This document shows positions 57,511 through 64,000 of a stretch of DNA of 64,000 bases, in pieces. Below the pieces are notes generated by a model that saw only the letters and a list, made by a program, of their open reading frames with translations, did no database searches and had not been told where the DNA came from. Location of the stretch: the NCBI RefSeq assembly GCF_013870525.1, contig NZ_JACBXD010000006.1, forward strand, positions 1 to 64,000, written 5' to 3'. Made by a program: the position numbers and the translations under genes. Position 1 is the stretch's first letter. Each line of letters opens with the position of its first letter. Source of the stretch: Amycolatopsis pittospori (GTDB taxonomy: Bacteria > Actinomycetota > Actinomycetes > Mycobacteriales > Pseudonocardiaceae).

Positions 57511-57770
57511 CTGGTGTTGGGCGGCCCCTCGCACGCCGTTGCCGGATCGTCCTCCGGGAGATCGGTCAGCGCGTTCAGGAGCTTGAACATCCCTGATGTC
57601 GGGGGCTGCCCAGCCCGCCAGCTGATCAGCATGTGGCCGTCGCGGTCGACCACCTTGATCGGCTGTGCCTGGTCCGCAGGGCCGAATTCCCACTTAATCC
57701 GGTCGACCACTGGGGGCCACTCTCCCTTCCCTCGGCGCGCGGCTGAGACCCCCTCGACCGAATGGCGCAC
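57507..57770 (-). CDS. Small hypothetical protein of the integrated element
   Basis: An 87-residue protein I do not recognise. The central part (RIKWEFGPAD, PIKVVDRDGHMLISWRAG) looks like a small beta sheet and the C terminus is acidic. The start is uncertain: ATG 57770, or GTG 57710 giving 67 residues. It lies tail-to-tail with the integrase and downstream of the repressor on the same strand, a place often held by immunity or lysogeny-control genes. Confidence 0.5.
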   Translation of the reverse strand: MRHSVEGVSAARRGKGEWPPVVDRIKWEFGPADQAQPIKVVDRDGHMLISWRAGQPPTSGMFKLLNALTDLPEDDPATACEGPPNTS

Positions 57771-57847
57771 GATTCTGCCGGTATTCGTCCTACGTTAGGT
57801 GCACTAAACAAGCAGTATCACATGTTTGTCGATACTCAGCGTGTGTT

Positions 57848-58192
57848 TTAGGGACACTCTCCGAGCGTGCGGATGACCGCCCTAGCTGCTCGTTTGTCAC
57901 GACGGGACAACGCCCGGTAGTCCGTCAGTAATTCCTGCTCGTCCCGATCGGCTTCAGTCTCCAGGTCGATTCCGTCGTCGGCGGCCATCGCCTGTACGAC
58001 GTCGTTGACCTCGACTTTGAGTACCTTCGCGATGGCCCGGATCATCTCCCATTTCGGCAACCGGTCGGGGCGCTCAGGTCGGAACAGATAGTTGAGCTGA
58101 TGGAGAGCGATCCCCGCCTCTTCCGCAAGCTGCTCGCGAGACGCCCCTGGCCGAGCCTTGGTGAACAGTGCTTCGAGGTGTTCGGCGGGCAT
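57848..58192 (-). CDS. XRE-family phage repressor-like protein
   Basis: A 114-residue DNA-binding protein. The helix-turn-helix (about 18-60) reads REQLAEEAGIALHQLNYLF and MIRAIAKVLKVEVNDVV. The C-terminal part is highly charged and probably mediates dimerisation. ATG 58192 follows GAAGGA; a GTG is directly before it at 58195. It is divergent from the excisionase-like gene across a 319-base control region, the usual position of a lysogeny repressor. Confidence 0.82.
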   Translation of the reverse strand: MPAEHLEALFTKARPGASREQLAEEAGIALHQLNYLFRPERPDRLPKWEMIRAIAKVLKVEVNDVVQAMAADDGIDLETEADRDEQELLTDYRALSRRDKRAARAVIRTLGECP

Positions 58193-58514
58193 CACGAAAT
58201 CCTTCGACTAGCGGTGGCGGCGCGGCCTATCGTCCCGCGATTCGGGACTAGGGCCGGTAGGCCGATCGGGTGGAACGGATCTTGTCAAGTTTATGTCCGG
58301 TTTGCTGCCGGACCCCCCGCCGTAACACCCGGTTGGCTCAGTTGTCGTCTCACGATGCCACCAAGATGGGCGCACGTCGTCTCACATTCGCTAGAAAAGT
58401 TGGATTTTTCGCAAACGGAGTGGCAACGTCGAAGACGCTCCGCTCGGCGCGAACGAACCTCGTATCTCACAGCGCACGCGCGGTCTACCTGCTTTTACGT
58501 GCCAGGGCGGAGCT
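58193..58514. promoter_or_regulatory. Divergent early control region of the integrated element
   Basis: No gene is supported in these 322 bases. They hold two direct repeats GTCGTCTCAC (58344-58353 and 58376-58385, 32 bases apart) and a related CGTATCTCAC at 58461. They also hold a dyad, GTCCCG (58232-58237) with CGGGAC (58243-58248), inside CCTA/TAGG flanks. These are candidate repressor operators. The stretch is less GC-rich than its surroundings, fitting promoters in both directions. Confidence 0.5.
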
Positions 58515-58781
58515 ATGGGACAGCGAAGGAAGGTGGTGGCAGTGCAGATCCCAGCTGACGAGGAAGCGTATCCGCTTGACGAAGTTTTACAACGGCTCAA
58601 CATCACGAAGCCGACCTTCTATCGCTACAGGCGGCGTGGCTGGATTGCGACGTTCCAGCACGGCGGCAGGACCTACGTCAAGGAGTCCTGGATCAGGGAC
58701 TACTTCGCCCGGCGGGCCGAGGAAGGCGCGAAGGCCCGCTCCAAGGCCGAGCGCGCCGAACGCTCGCGTAAAAGCGCCTGA
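58515..58781 (+). CDS. Excisionase-like helix-turn-helix protein
   Basis: An 88-residue basic protein with a MerR/Xis-like winged helix: YPLDEVLQRLNITKPTFYRYRRRGW followed by the wing GGRTYVKESWIRDYF and a Lys/Arg/Glu-rich tail. Position opposite the repressor suggests an excisionase or early regulator. ATG 58515 has only GGAG three bases away, whereas AAGGAAGG precedes GTG 58542, so the shorter form (79 residues) is possible. Confidence 0.75.
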   Translation: MGQRRKVVAVQIPADEEAYPLDEVLQRLNITKPTFYRYRRRGWIATFQHGGRTYVKESWIRDYFARRAEEGAKARSKAERAERSRKSA

Positions 58782-58870
58782 CGAGATCACCTGAACGTGG
58801 GGTGGCGCGGTCCTCCACCTCGACGGAGACGGCGCCGCCTTACTTCGACCGGCCGATCGAGGGAGGCGGG

Positions 58871-59065
58871 ATGGGAGCCAGACTGATGTTCGACGTTCCG
58901 ACAGGCAGGCACGCGCGGCTCAACCAGGTCGACCGCGGCGTGGTGGCGCTACGTCGCGCGGCATCGGCACTGCGTGCCGCGCCGAAACGCATGGCCGCGC
59001 TGGTAGCGGCCACGACCAGCCTGGGTTTCGCCCTTGGCTTCATGATCGCGGGAGTGCTGCTGTGA
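58871..59065 (+). CDS. Small membrane protein of the integrated element
   Basis: A 64-residue protein with a basic N-terminal half (ARLNQVDRGVVALRRAASALR) and one C-terminal hydrophobic helix (about 45-64). ATG 58871 follows GGGAGGCGGG; a frame from GTG 58802 would add 23 residues. Its stop overlaps the next gene. The function is not recognised. Confidence 0.55.
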   Translation: MGARLMFDVPTGRHARLNQVDRGVVALRRAASALRAAPKRMAALVAATTSLGFALGFMIAGVLL

Positions 59066-59292
59066 CCGAAACCCAGGCCGACCAGGCCACGACCGATGCC
59101 GCTCAGGAGTCCGGCGAGGAGACCTTCGCGGCCATGATCGAGAACCCGGACGTGGACACGCCAGTGTTCAACGAGACGGTGTACGACCTGCGTGGTCAGC
59201 TGCCCTCCTTGGCCGCTCACGTCCCGCCGGCTGCGCCGGAAGAGGCCAGCGATCAGACCGCAGACGACAGCGGCGACGGTGATCAGGGCTGA
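59062..59292 (+). CDS. Small acidic hypothetical protein
   Basis: A 76-residue, strongly acidic protein (many Asp/Glu and Gln) with low-complexity ends (QTADDSGDGDQG). GTG start overlaps the previous stop in GTGA, and its own stop is overlapped by a CTG that begins the next coding stretch. No family is recognised; small acidic early proteins are common in actinophages. Confidence 0.6.
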   Translation: MTETQADQATTDAAQESGEETFAAMIENPDVDTPVFNETVYDLRGQLPSLAAHVPPAAPEEASDQTADDSGDGDQG

Positions 59293-59516
59293 GCGCGGCG
59301 CGCAACCGAACCCACGATTGCCCCGGCGGCTGCGGCCGACAGGTCCGGTCCGAGTTCTTCGCGTGCCGGGGCTGCTGGCTGCGGCTTCCGGAATCGCAAC
59401 GCGAGGCCATCGTTACCTCAAACAAGCGCAACACCACCGCTCACTCGGTCGCGATGTACAACGCGCACGAGTGGTACCGGACCCATCCCCTCGGCGTTCG
59501 GGTCGGTGGTCAGTGA
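59289..59516 (+). CDS. Small zinc-ribbon protein with a probable CTG start
   Basis: An open frame of 75 residues. It has a clear CxxxC...CxxC zinc ribbon: CPGGC, then CRGC 13 residues later. A Trp/Arg-rich stretch (CWLRLPESQREAIV) and an ordered C terminus (AMYNAHEWYRTHP) follow. No ATG, GTG or TTG is available in frame after the stop at 59280, but CTG at 59289 overlaps the upstream TGA as CTGA, just as ATGA and GTGA do in neighbouring genes. The next gene begins directly at 59517. The coding call rests on the zinc ribbon and tight packing. Confidence 0.6.
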   Translation: MSAARNRTHDCPGGCGRQVRSEFFACRGCWLRLPESQREAIVTSNKRNTTAHSVAMYNAHEWYRTHPLGVRVGGQ

Positions 59517-59906
59517 TTGTCCAGGCCGAAGACGTACTACCACTTCACGTGTGATCACGGCGCCCAAGGCATCGCGCGGACCGGTCTCCTGTTGCCGCAC
59601 AAGCATCCGCTGCTCAGTAAGAAGCTGGTCTGGCTGACCGACCTTGCCGTACCGGATCGCTGGAGCCTCGGACTCACGTCGAACTGGATCGCCTGTGATC
59701 GAACGCTGAATCGAGCGTCCGTCCAATCGACGGCCACGATCGTGCCGTGGCGGGGGTGGGCACTCCTGTACGACGTGCCCGAGCTGCTACTTGAGGTGCT
59801 GGAGGACAACTCACGCCCCGATCGCTGGTGGGTCTCGGAGACACCGCTCCGGATCAGCGACCTTTCTCCGACGGCCCAGCCTGGCGACCAACGGAGGGCG
59901 TCATGA
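59517..59906 (+). CDS. Hypothetical phage protein, possible ADP-ribosyltransferase-like fold
   Basis: A 129-residue protein starting at TTG 59517, immediately after the previous stop. The opening TYYHFTCDHGAQGIARTGLL, then KLVWLTD, resembles the His-x-Thr...Ile...Gly-Leu pattern of small ADP-ribosyltransferase-like proteins, but a complete catalytic set (His-Tyr-Glu or Arg-Ser-Glu) cannot be shown. The stop overlaps the exonuclease start in ATGA. Treat the function as unknown. Confidence 0.6.
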   Translation: MSRPKTYYHFTCDHGAQGIARTGLLLPHKHPLLSKKLVWLTDLAVPDRWSLGLTSNWIACDRTLNRASVQSTATIVPWRGWALLYDVPELLLEVLEDNSRPDRWWVSETPLRISDLSPTAQPGDQRRAS

Positions 59907-60898
59907 CCGCCGGGTTCCTGGACGTCCCGGTCATCCTCCCCGCCGATGCGCCCCACGAGGACTGGCTGTTCGCACGTACCTTCGGGCTCGGCGGGTCCGA
60001 CGTGGCCGCTGCTTGCGGACTCAGCCCGTGGAAGACCCCGTTCCAGCTCTGGCTGGAGAAGACCAGACGGATCGAAGTCGAGTTCGACGAGGCGGCCACC
60101 GAACGGATGCACTGGGGCACGGTGCTCGAACCGGTCCTGATGCGGGAATGGGACGAGCGGCATCCCGAGTACGTGCTGACCGGCGGCGCGGGTGTCTACG
60201 CCGACCGCACGCACGCCTGGATGCTCGCGAACGTCGACGGCCTGGCGTGGGAGTTCTCCGGCGAGCTGGCCGGGATCGTCGAGGCGAAGACCGGTGGGCA
60301 CCGCTCGGCGGCCGAGTGGGCCGACGATGGCGTGCCGATCCATTACGTGTGCCAGGTCCAGTGGTACATGCACCTGCTCGGCGCTCCCCGGACGTTCCTC
60401 GTCGCGCTGCTGGACACGAACACCTATCTCGAACGGATCGTCGAGCGAGACGACGATCTGATCGGGGACCTGATCGACGGCGCGATCGAGTTCTGGAGTC
60501 ACGTTCAGCGCGACGAGCCGCCACCTGCCGACCCTTCGGAGAACACTCGGCGGGCGTTGTCGCGCTGGCCGTCTACTCCCGGAGAGACGGTCGACCTCGA
60601 TCCGTTGTGGCACAAGCACCTCGCGCGCCGCCATGAGCTGAGCGAGCAGATCAAGCTGCTTGAGTCGGAGCGCACGGCCATCGACAACCGGCTGCGCGCC
60701 GAGATGGGCGAGGCCGAGGTCGCGCAGCTCGACGGCGCCAAGGTCGCCACTCACAAGGCTCCGGCAAAGCCGTCGCGGACCGTCGACTACGCGGCCTTCG
60801 CCGCCGAGGAACCCGACCTGTACAGCGCCTTCGTCACCGAGCGGCCACCGAGCCGCCGACTGACCTACCCCACGACAGCCAGGAGGGATCAGCAGTAG
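59903..60898 (+). CDS. YqaJ-family viral recombinase exonuclease
   Basis: A 331-residue PD-(D/E)XK nuclease of the lambda exonuclease/YqaJ family. N-terminal GGSDVAAACGLSPWKTP, then NVDGLAW with the first acidic residue, IVEAKTGG with the catalytic Glu-x-Lys, and VCQVQWYMHLL. It degrades one strand of double-stranded DNA to load the RecT annealing protein encoded next. A coiled segment near residues 245-275 (LSEQIKLLESERTAIDNRL) precedes the C-terminal tail. ATG overlaps the previous stop. Confidence 0.92.
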   Translation: MTAGFLDVPVILPADAPHEDWLFARTFGLGGSDVAAACGLSPWKTPFQLWLEKTRRIEVEFDEAATERMHWGTVLEPVLMREWDERHPEYVLTGGAGVYADRTHAWMLANVDGLAWEFSGELAGIVEAKTGGHRSAAEWADDGVPIHYVCQVQWYMHLLGAPRTFLVALLDTNTYLERIVERDDDLIGDLIDGAIEFWSHVQRDEPPPADPSENTRRALSRWPSTPGETVDLDPLWHKHLARRHELSEQIKLLESERTAIDNRLRAEMGEAEVAQLDGAKVATHKAPAKPSRTVDYAAFAAEEPDLYSAFVTERPPSRRLTYPTTARRDQQ

Positions 60899-60981
60899 GT
60901 ACCGCGAACACCAACGCCAAGGCCGCACTCGCCCAACGCAAGACCACGGTCGCGCAGGGAGGCGGCGGCGACATCCGGACC

Positions 60982-61737
60982 TTGATCGAGCGGCAGAAGC
61001 CGGAGATCGCCCGCGCCTTGCACGGCACCGCTTTGAATCCGGAGCGGTTCACGCGGGTCGCGTTGACCGTGATCAAGCAGAACAACGACCTGATGCGGTG
61101 TCGCCCCGAATCGCTCCTCGGCGCGCTCATGACCTCCGCGCAGCTCGGGCTCGAACCCGGCCCGCTCGGCGAGGCGTACTTGGTTCCTTACGGGGACCAG
61201 GTGACGTTCATCCCCGGTTACCGGGGACTGATCAAGCTCGCCTGGAACTCCGGCCAGTTGCGCAACATCTCCGCGCGTGTCGTGCACGAGGCCGACGAGT
61301 TCGAGTACTCCTACGGCCTGCACCCGGACCTCGTCCACCGTCCCGCGCGCGGCGACCGCGGGGGCATCACCGATGTCTACGCCGCCGCGACGCTCGTCGA
61401 GGGCGGCGCGGAGTTCGAGGTCCTGGACGTCGGCGCCGTCGAAGCCATCCGAGGCCGCTCCCGCGCGAGCAAACGGGGGCCGTGGGTCACCGACTGGGAG
61501 GCGATGGCCCGTAAGACGGCCGTTCGCCAGCTCGCCAAGTGGCTGCCGATGGCCACGGTCATGAACCGCGCGATCGCGGCCGAAGGCACGGTCCGGACCG
61601 ACCTGGACGCCGACGCGCTCGACGACCTCACCGCCGACATGGACGGGGAGGTGATCGACCCCGAGCCCGCCGACGAACCCGGCCAGCTGGAGCCACCGCC
61701 CGACGAAGCCTCGACCGAGGAGCCGACCACCCCATGA
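60982..61737 (+). CDS. recT: RecT-family single-strand annealing protein
   Basis: Phage recombination protein, partner of the YqaJ exonuclease. The RecT core is plain: LMTSAQLGLEPGPLGEAYLVPYG, FIPGYRGLIKLAW and WEAMARKTAVRQLAKWLP; the C terminus is acidic. The only standard start is TTG 60982, which has no ribosome-binding site. The same frame is open and protein-like back to 60895, where AGGAGG lies eight bases before a GTA that overlaps the upstream TAG as GTAG, so the true start is probably there, adding 29 residues. The stop overlaps the next ATG. Confidence 0.9.
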   Translation: MIERQKPEIARALHGTALNPERFTRVALTVIKQNNDLMRCRPESLLGALMTSAQLGLEPGPLGEAYLVPYGDQVTFIPGYRGLIKLAWNSGQLRNISARVVHEADEFEYSYGLHPDLVHRPARGDRGGITDVYAAATLVEGGAEFEVLDVGAVEAIRGRSRASKRGPWVTDWEAMARKTAVRQLAKWLPMATVMNRAIAAEGTVRTDLDADALDDLTADMDGEVIDPEPADEPGQLEPPPDEASTEEPTTP

Positions 61738-61871
61738 AGCGCGCCACCGACACCATCCGGCTGATCACCACCGCCTTGCTTTGCATCAGCGCAGGAATCA
61801 GCCTCGCCCAGAACGTCCGGCAGCTCGTCCGCGAGGAAGCCGCCGCAGCGCAGGAAGAGGAACGCCCGTGA
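61734..61871 (+). CDS. Very small membrane protein
   Basis: A 45-residue protein with one hydrophobic helix (about 8-26, IRLITTALLCISAGISLAQ) and an acidic tail (REEAAAAQEEERP). It is joined by four-base overlaps to recT and to the following gene, which supports it as a real member of the early operon. No function is recognised. Confidence 0.6.
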   Translation: MKRATDTIRLITTALLCISAGISLAQNVRQLVREEAAAAQEEERP

Positions 61872-62200
61872 CCGACACCGACACCCAGACCGAGCAGAAG
61901 GCCGAGCCGCGCGACTTCGCCGCGTTCCTGATGGAACACCGCCGGGGTAAGAGCCACACGGAGCTGTCCGAGGCGCTGCGCGATCTCGTTGTGGCTGTGG
62001 AGGAAACCCGTAAGGCCGGGACGCTCACGTACACGCTGAAGATCAAGCCGCAGGAGCGCACGCCCGGCGCGGTCATGGTTGCCGACCAGATCAAGTGCAG
62101 CCTGCCGGAACACGAGCGCTCCGAGTCGATCTTCTTCGCCACCGAGACCGGCGAACTCATCCGCAACGACCCGCGCCAGACCGCGCTGTTCACCGACTAG
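61868..62200 (+). CDS. Hypothetical phage early protein
   Basis: A 110-residue protein. It contains HRRGKSHTELSEALRDLVVAV and KAGTLTYTLKIKPQ, a pattern I associate with small proteins next to recT in actinophage early regions, but no function is known. GTG 61868 overlaps the previous stop. The C-terminal half has beta-strand character and may bind DNA or another early protein; this is a guess from layout only. Confidence 0.65.
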   Translation: MTDTDTQTEQKAEPRDFAAFLMEHRRGKSHTELSEALRDLVVAVEETRKAGTLTYTLKIKPQERTPGAVMVADQIKCSLPEHERSESIFFATETGELIRNDPRQTALFTD

Positions 62201-62208
62201 GAGACCTC

Positions 62209-63063
62209 GTGCCGAACACCAACGACCAGACCGCCGCCGTGGTCGCCGACATCCAGCGCCGCGCAGACGAGGCCACCCCGCCACAGCCGTTCGAGCTGGC
62301 GCCCGAGAAGTCCGTGGTCGTCCGCACGCTGCGCAACGACGAGCGCGTGGACACGACCGACCTCGAAAGCCTGCTCGACCAACCTCGGCGTCCGCGAGGC
62401 ACCGCGCTGCTCACCGATCCGAGCGACTTCGCCGCCTACGTCGCCCGTCTGGCAACGACGTCGACGACCGTGTGGGCCGACCAGGACAACCTGAAGGTCA
62501 CCGCCACCTTCAACGACCACGCCAACGGATTCAGCGCCGGATGGCGCGACCACCAAGCCGTGCTCAAGCTCAAGCACGACGAAGACTGGAAGGCATGGCT
62601 CCGGCGAGACGGCACGCTGATGGACCAGGAGGACTTCGCCGAGCACCTGGAAGACCGCGCGCACACCATCGTCAACCCGGACACCGCGACGATGCTGGAG
62701 ATCGCGTTGACCTTCCAGACGCGGCGCAACGCCTCGTTCTCCCGTGGAGCGCGGCTGAACTCCGGCGATGTCCAGCTCGCGTGGAGCGAGGAGACCACCG
62801 CCAAGGCCGGAGCGAGCGGGCGGCTGGAGGTGCCCGCGGAATTCACCATCGCGGTCGCCCCGTTCTTCGGCCTGCCCGCGACCGAGGTCACCGCCCGGCT
62901 GCGCTGGCGCATCCGAGAAGGACAGCTCGGTATCGGCTACCGGCTCGACCGTCCGGATCTCGTCCACCGCAAGGCGTTCGCCGACGTTCGCCAGATGCTC
63001 GCCGACACGCTGGACGCTCCGGTTCTGCTGGGCTCCGCTCCCCACATCGAACCTGTCTACTGA
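62209..63063 (+). CDS. DUF2303 phage protein
   Basis: A 284-residue protein of the DUF2303 family, recognised by the layout FAAYVARLATTSTTVWAD, VTATFNDHANGFSAGWRDHQAVLKL-type core and the later EIALTFQTRRNASFSRGARL. Family members are found near phage recombination genes; the role is unknown. GTG 62209 follows TAGGAGACC. A 27-base gap leads to the replication gene. Confidence 0.8.
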   Translation: MPNTNDQTAAVVADIQRRADEATPPQPFELAPEKSVVVRTLRNDERVDTTDLESLLDQPRRPRGTALLTDPSDFAAYVARLATTSTTVWADQDNLKVTATFNDHANGFSAGWRDHQAVLKLKHDEDWKAWLRRDGTLMDQEDFAEHLEDRAHTIVNPDTATMLEIALTFQTRRNASFSRGARLNSGDVQLAWSEETTAKAGASGRLEVPAEFTIAVAPFFGLPATEVTARLRWRIREGQLGIGYRLDRPDLVHRKAFADVRQMLADTLDAPVLLGSAPHIEPVY

Positions 63064-63090
63064 CCACCCACCAACGGGGAAAGGCCCGCT

Positions 63091-63954
63091 GTGCCCCGCA
63101 TCCGCACGATCAAGCCGAGCTTCTTTCGGTCCGAGGACGTGGCGGCGCTGCCATTGCGTGCGCGCCTGACATGGATCGGTCTCTGGACGCATTGTGACGA
63201 CCAGGGCCGCACCAAGGACAACGCGAGGCTGATCAAGGGCGACATCTGGCCACTGGACGACGTGTCGCTCGCCGACATCGAAGAGGACCTGGAAACGCTG
63301 GCCGCCCACGAGCGCATTGTGCGCTACACCGTGGGCGGTCGGCGCTACCTGGCGATCGTGAATTGGCACGACCACCAGAGCATCCAGAAGCCCACGCCTT
63401 CGAAGCTGCCACCCGTCGAAGAGGGCACACCGTTGCCTGTCCGGTCCTCGGCCATGAGGGCTACTGGAGACCTACCGGAGGAAACAGCCGGTTATCCCCA
63501 AACCGCAGGTACAGAGCCTCCACCACCACTACAGGAGGACTCCGGTAGCCCTACCACGGGGAAAGGAAAGGAAGGGAAGGGAAAGGAAGGGAGGGCGCGC
63601 GGGCGCGAGGCGGGCGGCGACGTCCCGCCGTCGCGATGCTCGGCGCACCGTCTCGACGAGAACCCGCCGCCGTGCCGAGCTTGCGCCGAAGCACGCGAGG
63701 CCCGGAAGCGCTGGGACACCGCCACCGCCGCACGCATCGCCGCCCGGCGCACCGACGACCAGCGGGCACGCGCCGCCGATCGAGCGCGAGCCATCGCGGC
63801 CTGTGGCATGTGCGACGACAACGGCTACGTCGAGACCGTCTTGTGCAACCACGACCCCGGCGCACGGGAACGCGCCGCACGCGGCATGGACCTCGTCCGC
63901 GCCGCGATGAAGTCCCGCACCGACACGACGACAGCCAAGGGTGATCACCTGTAG
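63091..63954 (+). CDS. Phage replication-initiation (replisome organiser-like) protein
   Basis: A 287-residue protein. The N-terminal winged-helix region (about 1-115) begins RIRTIKPSFFRSEDVAALPL and includes RLTWIGLWTHCDDQGR and AIVNWHDHQSIQKP, a signature of actinophage replication initiators. A low-complexity linker (about 120-175) follows, then a C-terminal Cys/Arg-rich domain with CSAH, CRAC, CGMCDDNG and CNHD, likely zinc-binding. The linker is encoded by a long purine-only tract. GTG 63091 is used. Confidence 0.75.
   Translation: MPRIRTIKPSFFRSEDVAALPLRARLTWIGLWTHCDDQGRTKDNARLIKGDIWPLDDVSLADIEEDLETLAAHERIVRYTVGGRRYLAIVNWHDHQSIQKPTPSKLPPVEEGTPLPVRSSAMRATGDLPEETAGYPQTAGTEPPPPLQEDSGSPTTGKGKEGKGKEGRARGREAGGDVPPSRCSAHRLDENPPPCRACAEAREARKRWDTATAARIAARRTDDQRARAADRARAIAACGMCDDNGYVETVLCNHDPGARERAARGMDLVRAAMKSRTDTTTAKGDHL
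63558..63595 (+). repeat. Homopurine tract with repeated GGGAAA/GGAAGG units
   Basis: About 38 consecutive purines with at least five G-runs of three or more lie inside the replication gene and encode its Gly/Lys/Glu linker. Such mirror-like purine tracts can adopt triplex or G-quadruplex structures. Replication origins of phages often lie within the initiator gene, so a role at an origin is possible but unproven. Confidence 0.6.
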
Positions 63955-64000
63955 AAAGCACCACCCGAACCCGAGCACAGATCGGGCGGGCCAACCGCGA
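63941..64000 (+). CDS. Start of a further early gene, cut by the window end
   Basis: GTG 63941 follows CCAAGG and overlaps the 3' end of the replication gene by 14 bases. The frame (starting VITCRKHHPNP) stays open for 20 codons to the end of the window. Too short to identify; the overlap pattern matches the other early genes. Confidence 0.35.
   Translation, partial: MITCRKHHPNPSTDRAGQPR

Noticed and set aside
62079..63197. Arg/Pro-rich frame overlapping the DUF2303 gene
   Set aside because: It overlaps a better supported gene in another frame, has no recognisable domain and shows the Arg/Ala/Pro composition typical of out-of-frame reading in GC-rich DNA.

Overview
The window is high-GC DNA with many GTG starts and long runs of stop/start overlaps (GTGA, ATGA). 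It comes from an actinomycete, most likely a Pseudonocardiaceae member such as Amycolatopsis. That placement rests on codon use, gene families and a catechol siderophore cluster; no rRNA or marker gene is present to prove it. No tRNA, rRNA or CRISPR array was found.

Layout. 0-5 kb: a malonate uptake and activation locus (GntR regulator, MatC carrier, MatB malonyl-CoA synthetase, a fused carboxyltransferase) with paired palindromic operators. 5-11 kb: SGNH hydrolase, GlxA-type regulator, saccharopine-dehydrogenase-like protein, a VanY-type carboxypeptidase facing a two-component system with a GerMN lipoprotein. 11-33 kb: an iron-regulated 2,3-dihydroxybenzoate (DHB) siderophore cluster. dhbA has its own iron box. 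A second, near-perfect iron box precedes a 20.8-kb run of tightly packed genes: dhbC, dhbE, dhbB, a free aryl carrier protein, a siderophore reductase, a FecB/FecCD/FecCD/ATPase importer, a 3,324-residue NRPS, an MFS exporter and a class I DAHP synthase. The NRPS reads C-A-T-E-C-A-T-E-C. It has no thioesterase and ends in an intact condensation domain, which is the most unusual feature of the window.

33-56 kb: chromosomal accessory genes. These include a histidine-kinase pair (one degenerate) with a LuxR-type regulator, a sortase-anchored choice-of-anchor A surface protein, a DUF222/HNH gene under an SOS box, an LD-carboxypeptidase, an Rsb-type partner-switching module (RsbW-like, RsbQ-like, RsbP-like, RsbV-like), a RidA/MarR pair with twin operators, a beta-lactamase with LysR and serine-hydrolase regulators arranged like the Streptomyces cacaoi bla locus, a TetR-controlled flavin/iron-sulfur oxidoreductase operon containing a second siderophore-interacting protein, and a secreted tripeptidyl aminopeptidase.

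56-64 kb: the left part of an integrated phage or phage-like element. It has a tyrosine integrase, XRE repressor, excisionase-like protein, small early genes, a YqaJ exonuclease/RecT pair, a DUF2303 protein and a replication-initiation protein. It runs off the right end; no structural genes and no right attachment site are in view. Two early genes appear to start at non-standard codons (CTG, and possibly GTA) placed in stop/start overlaps.

A 13-base motif, GTCCACTNNGGAC, occurs eight times, all within 14-32 kb, and is not explained by any gene family.
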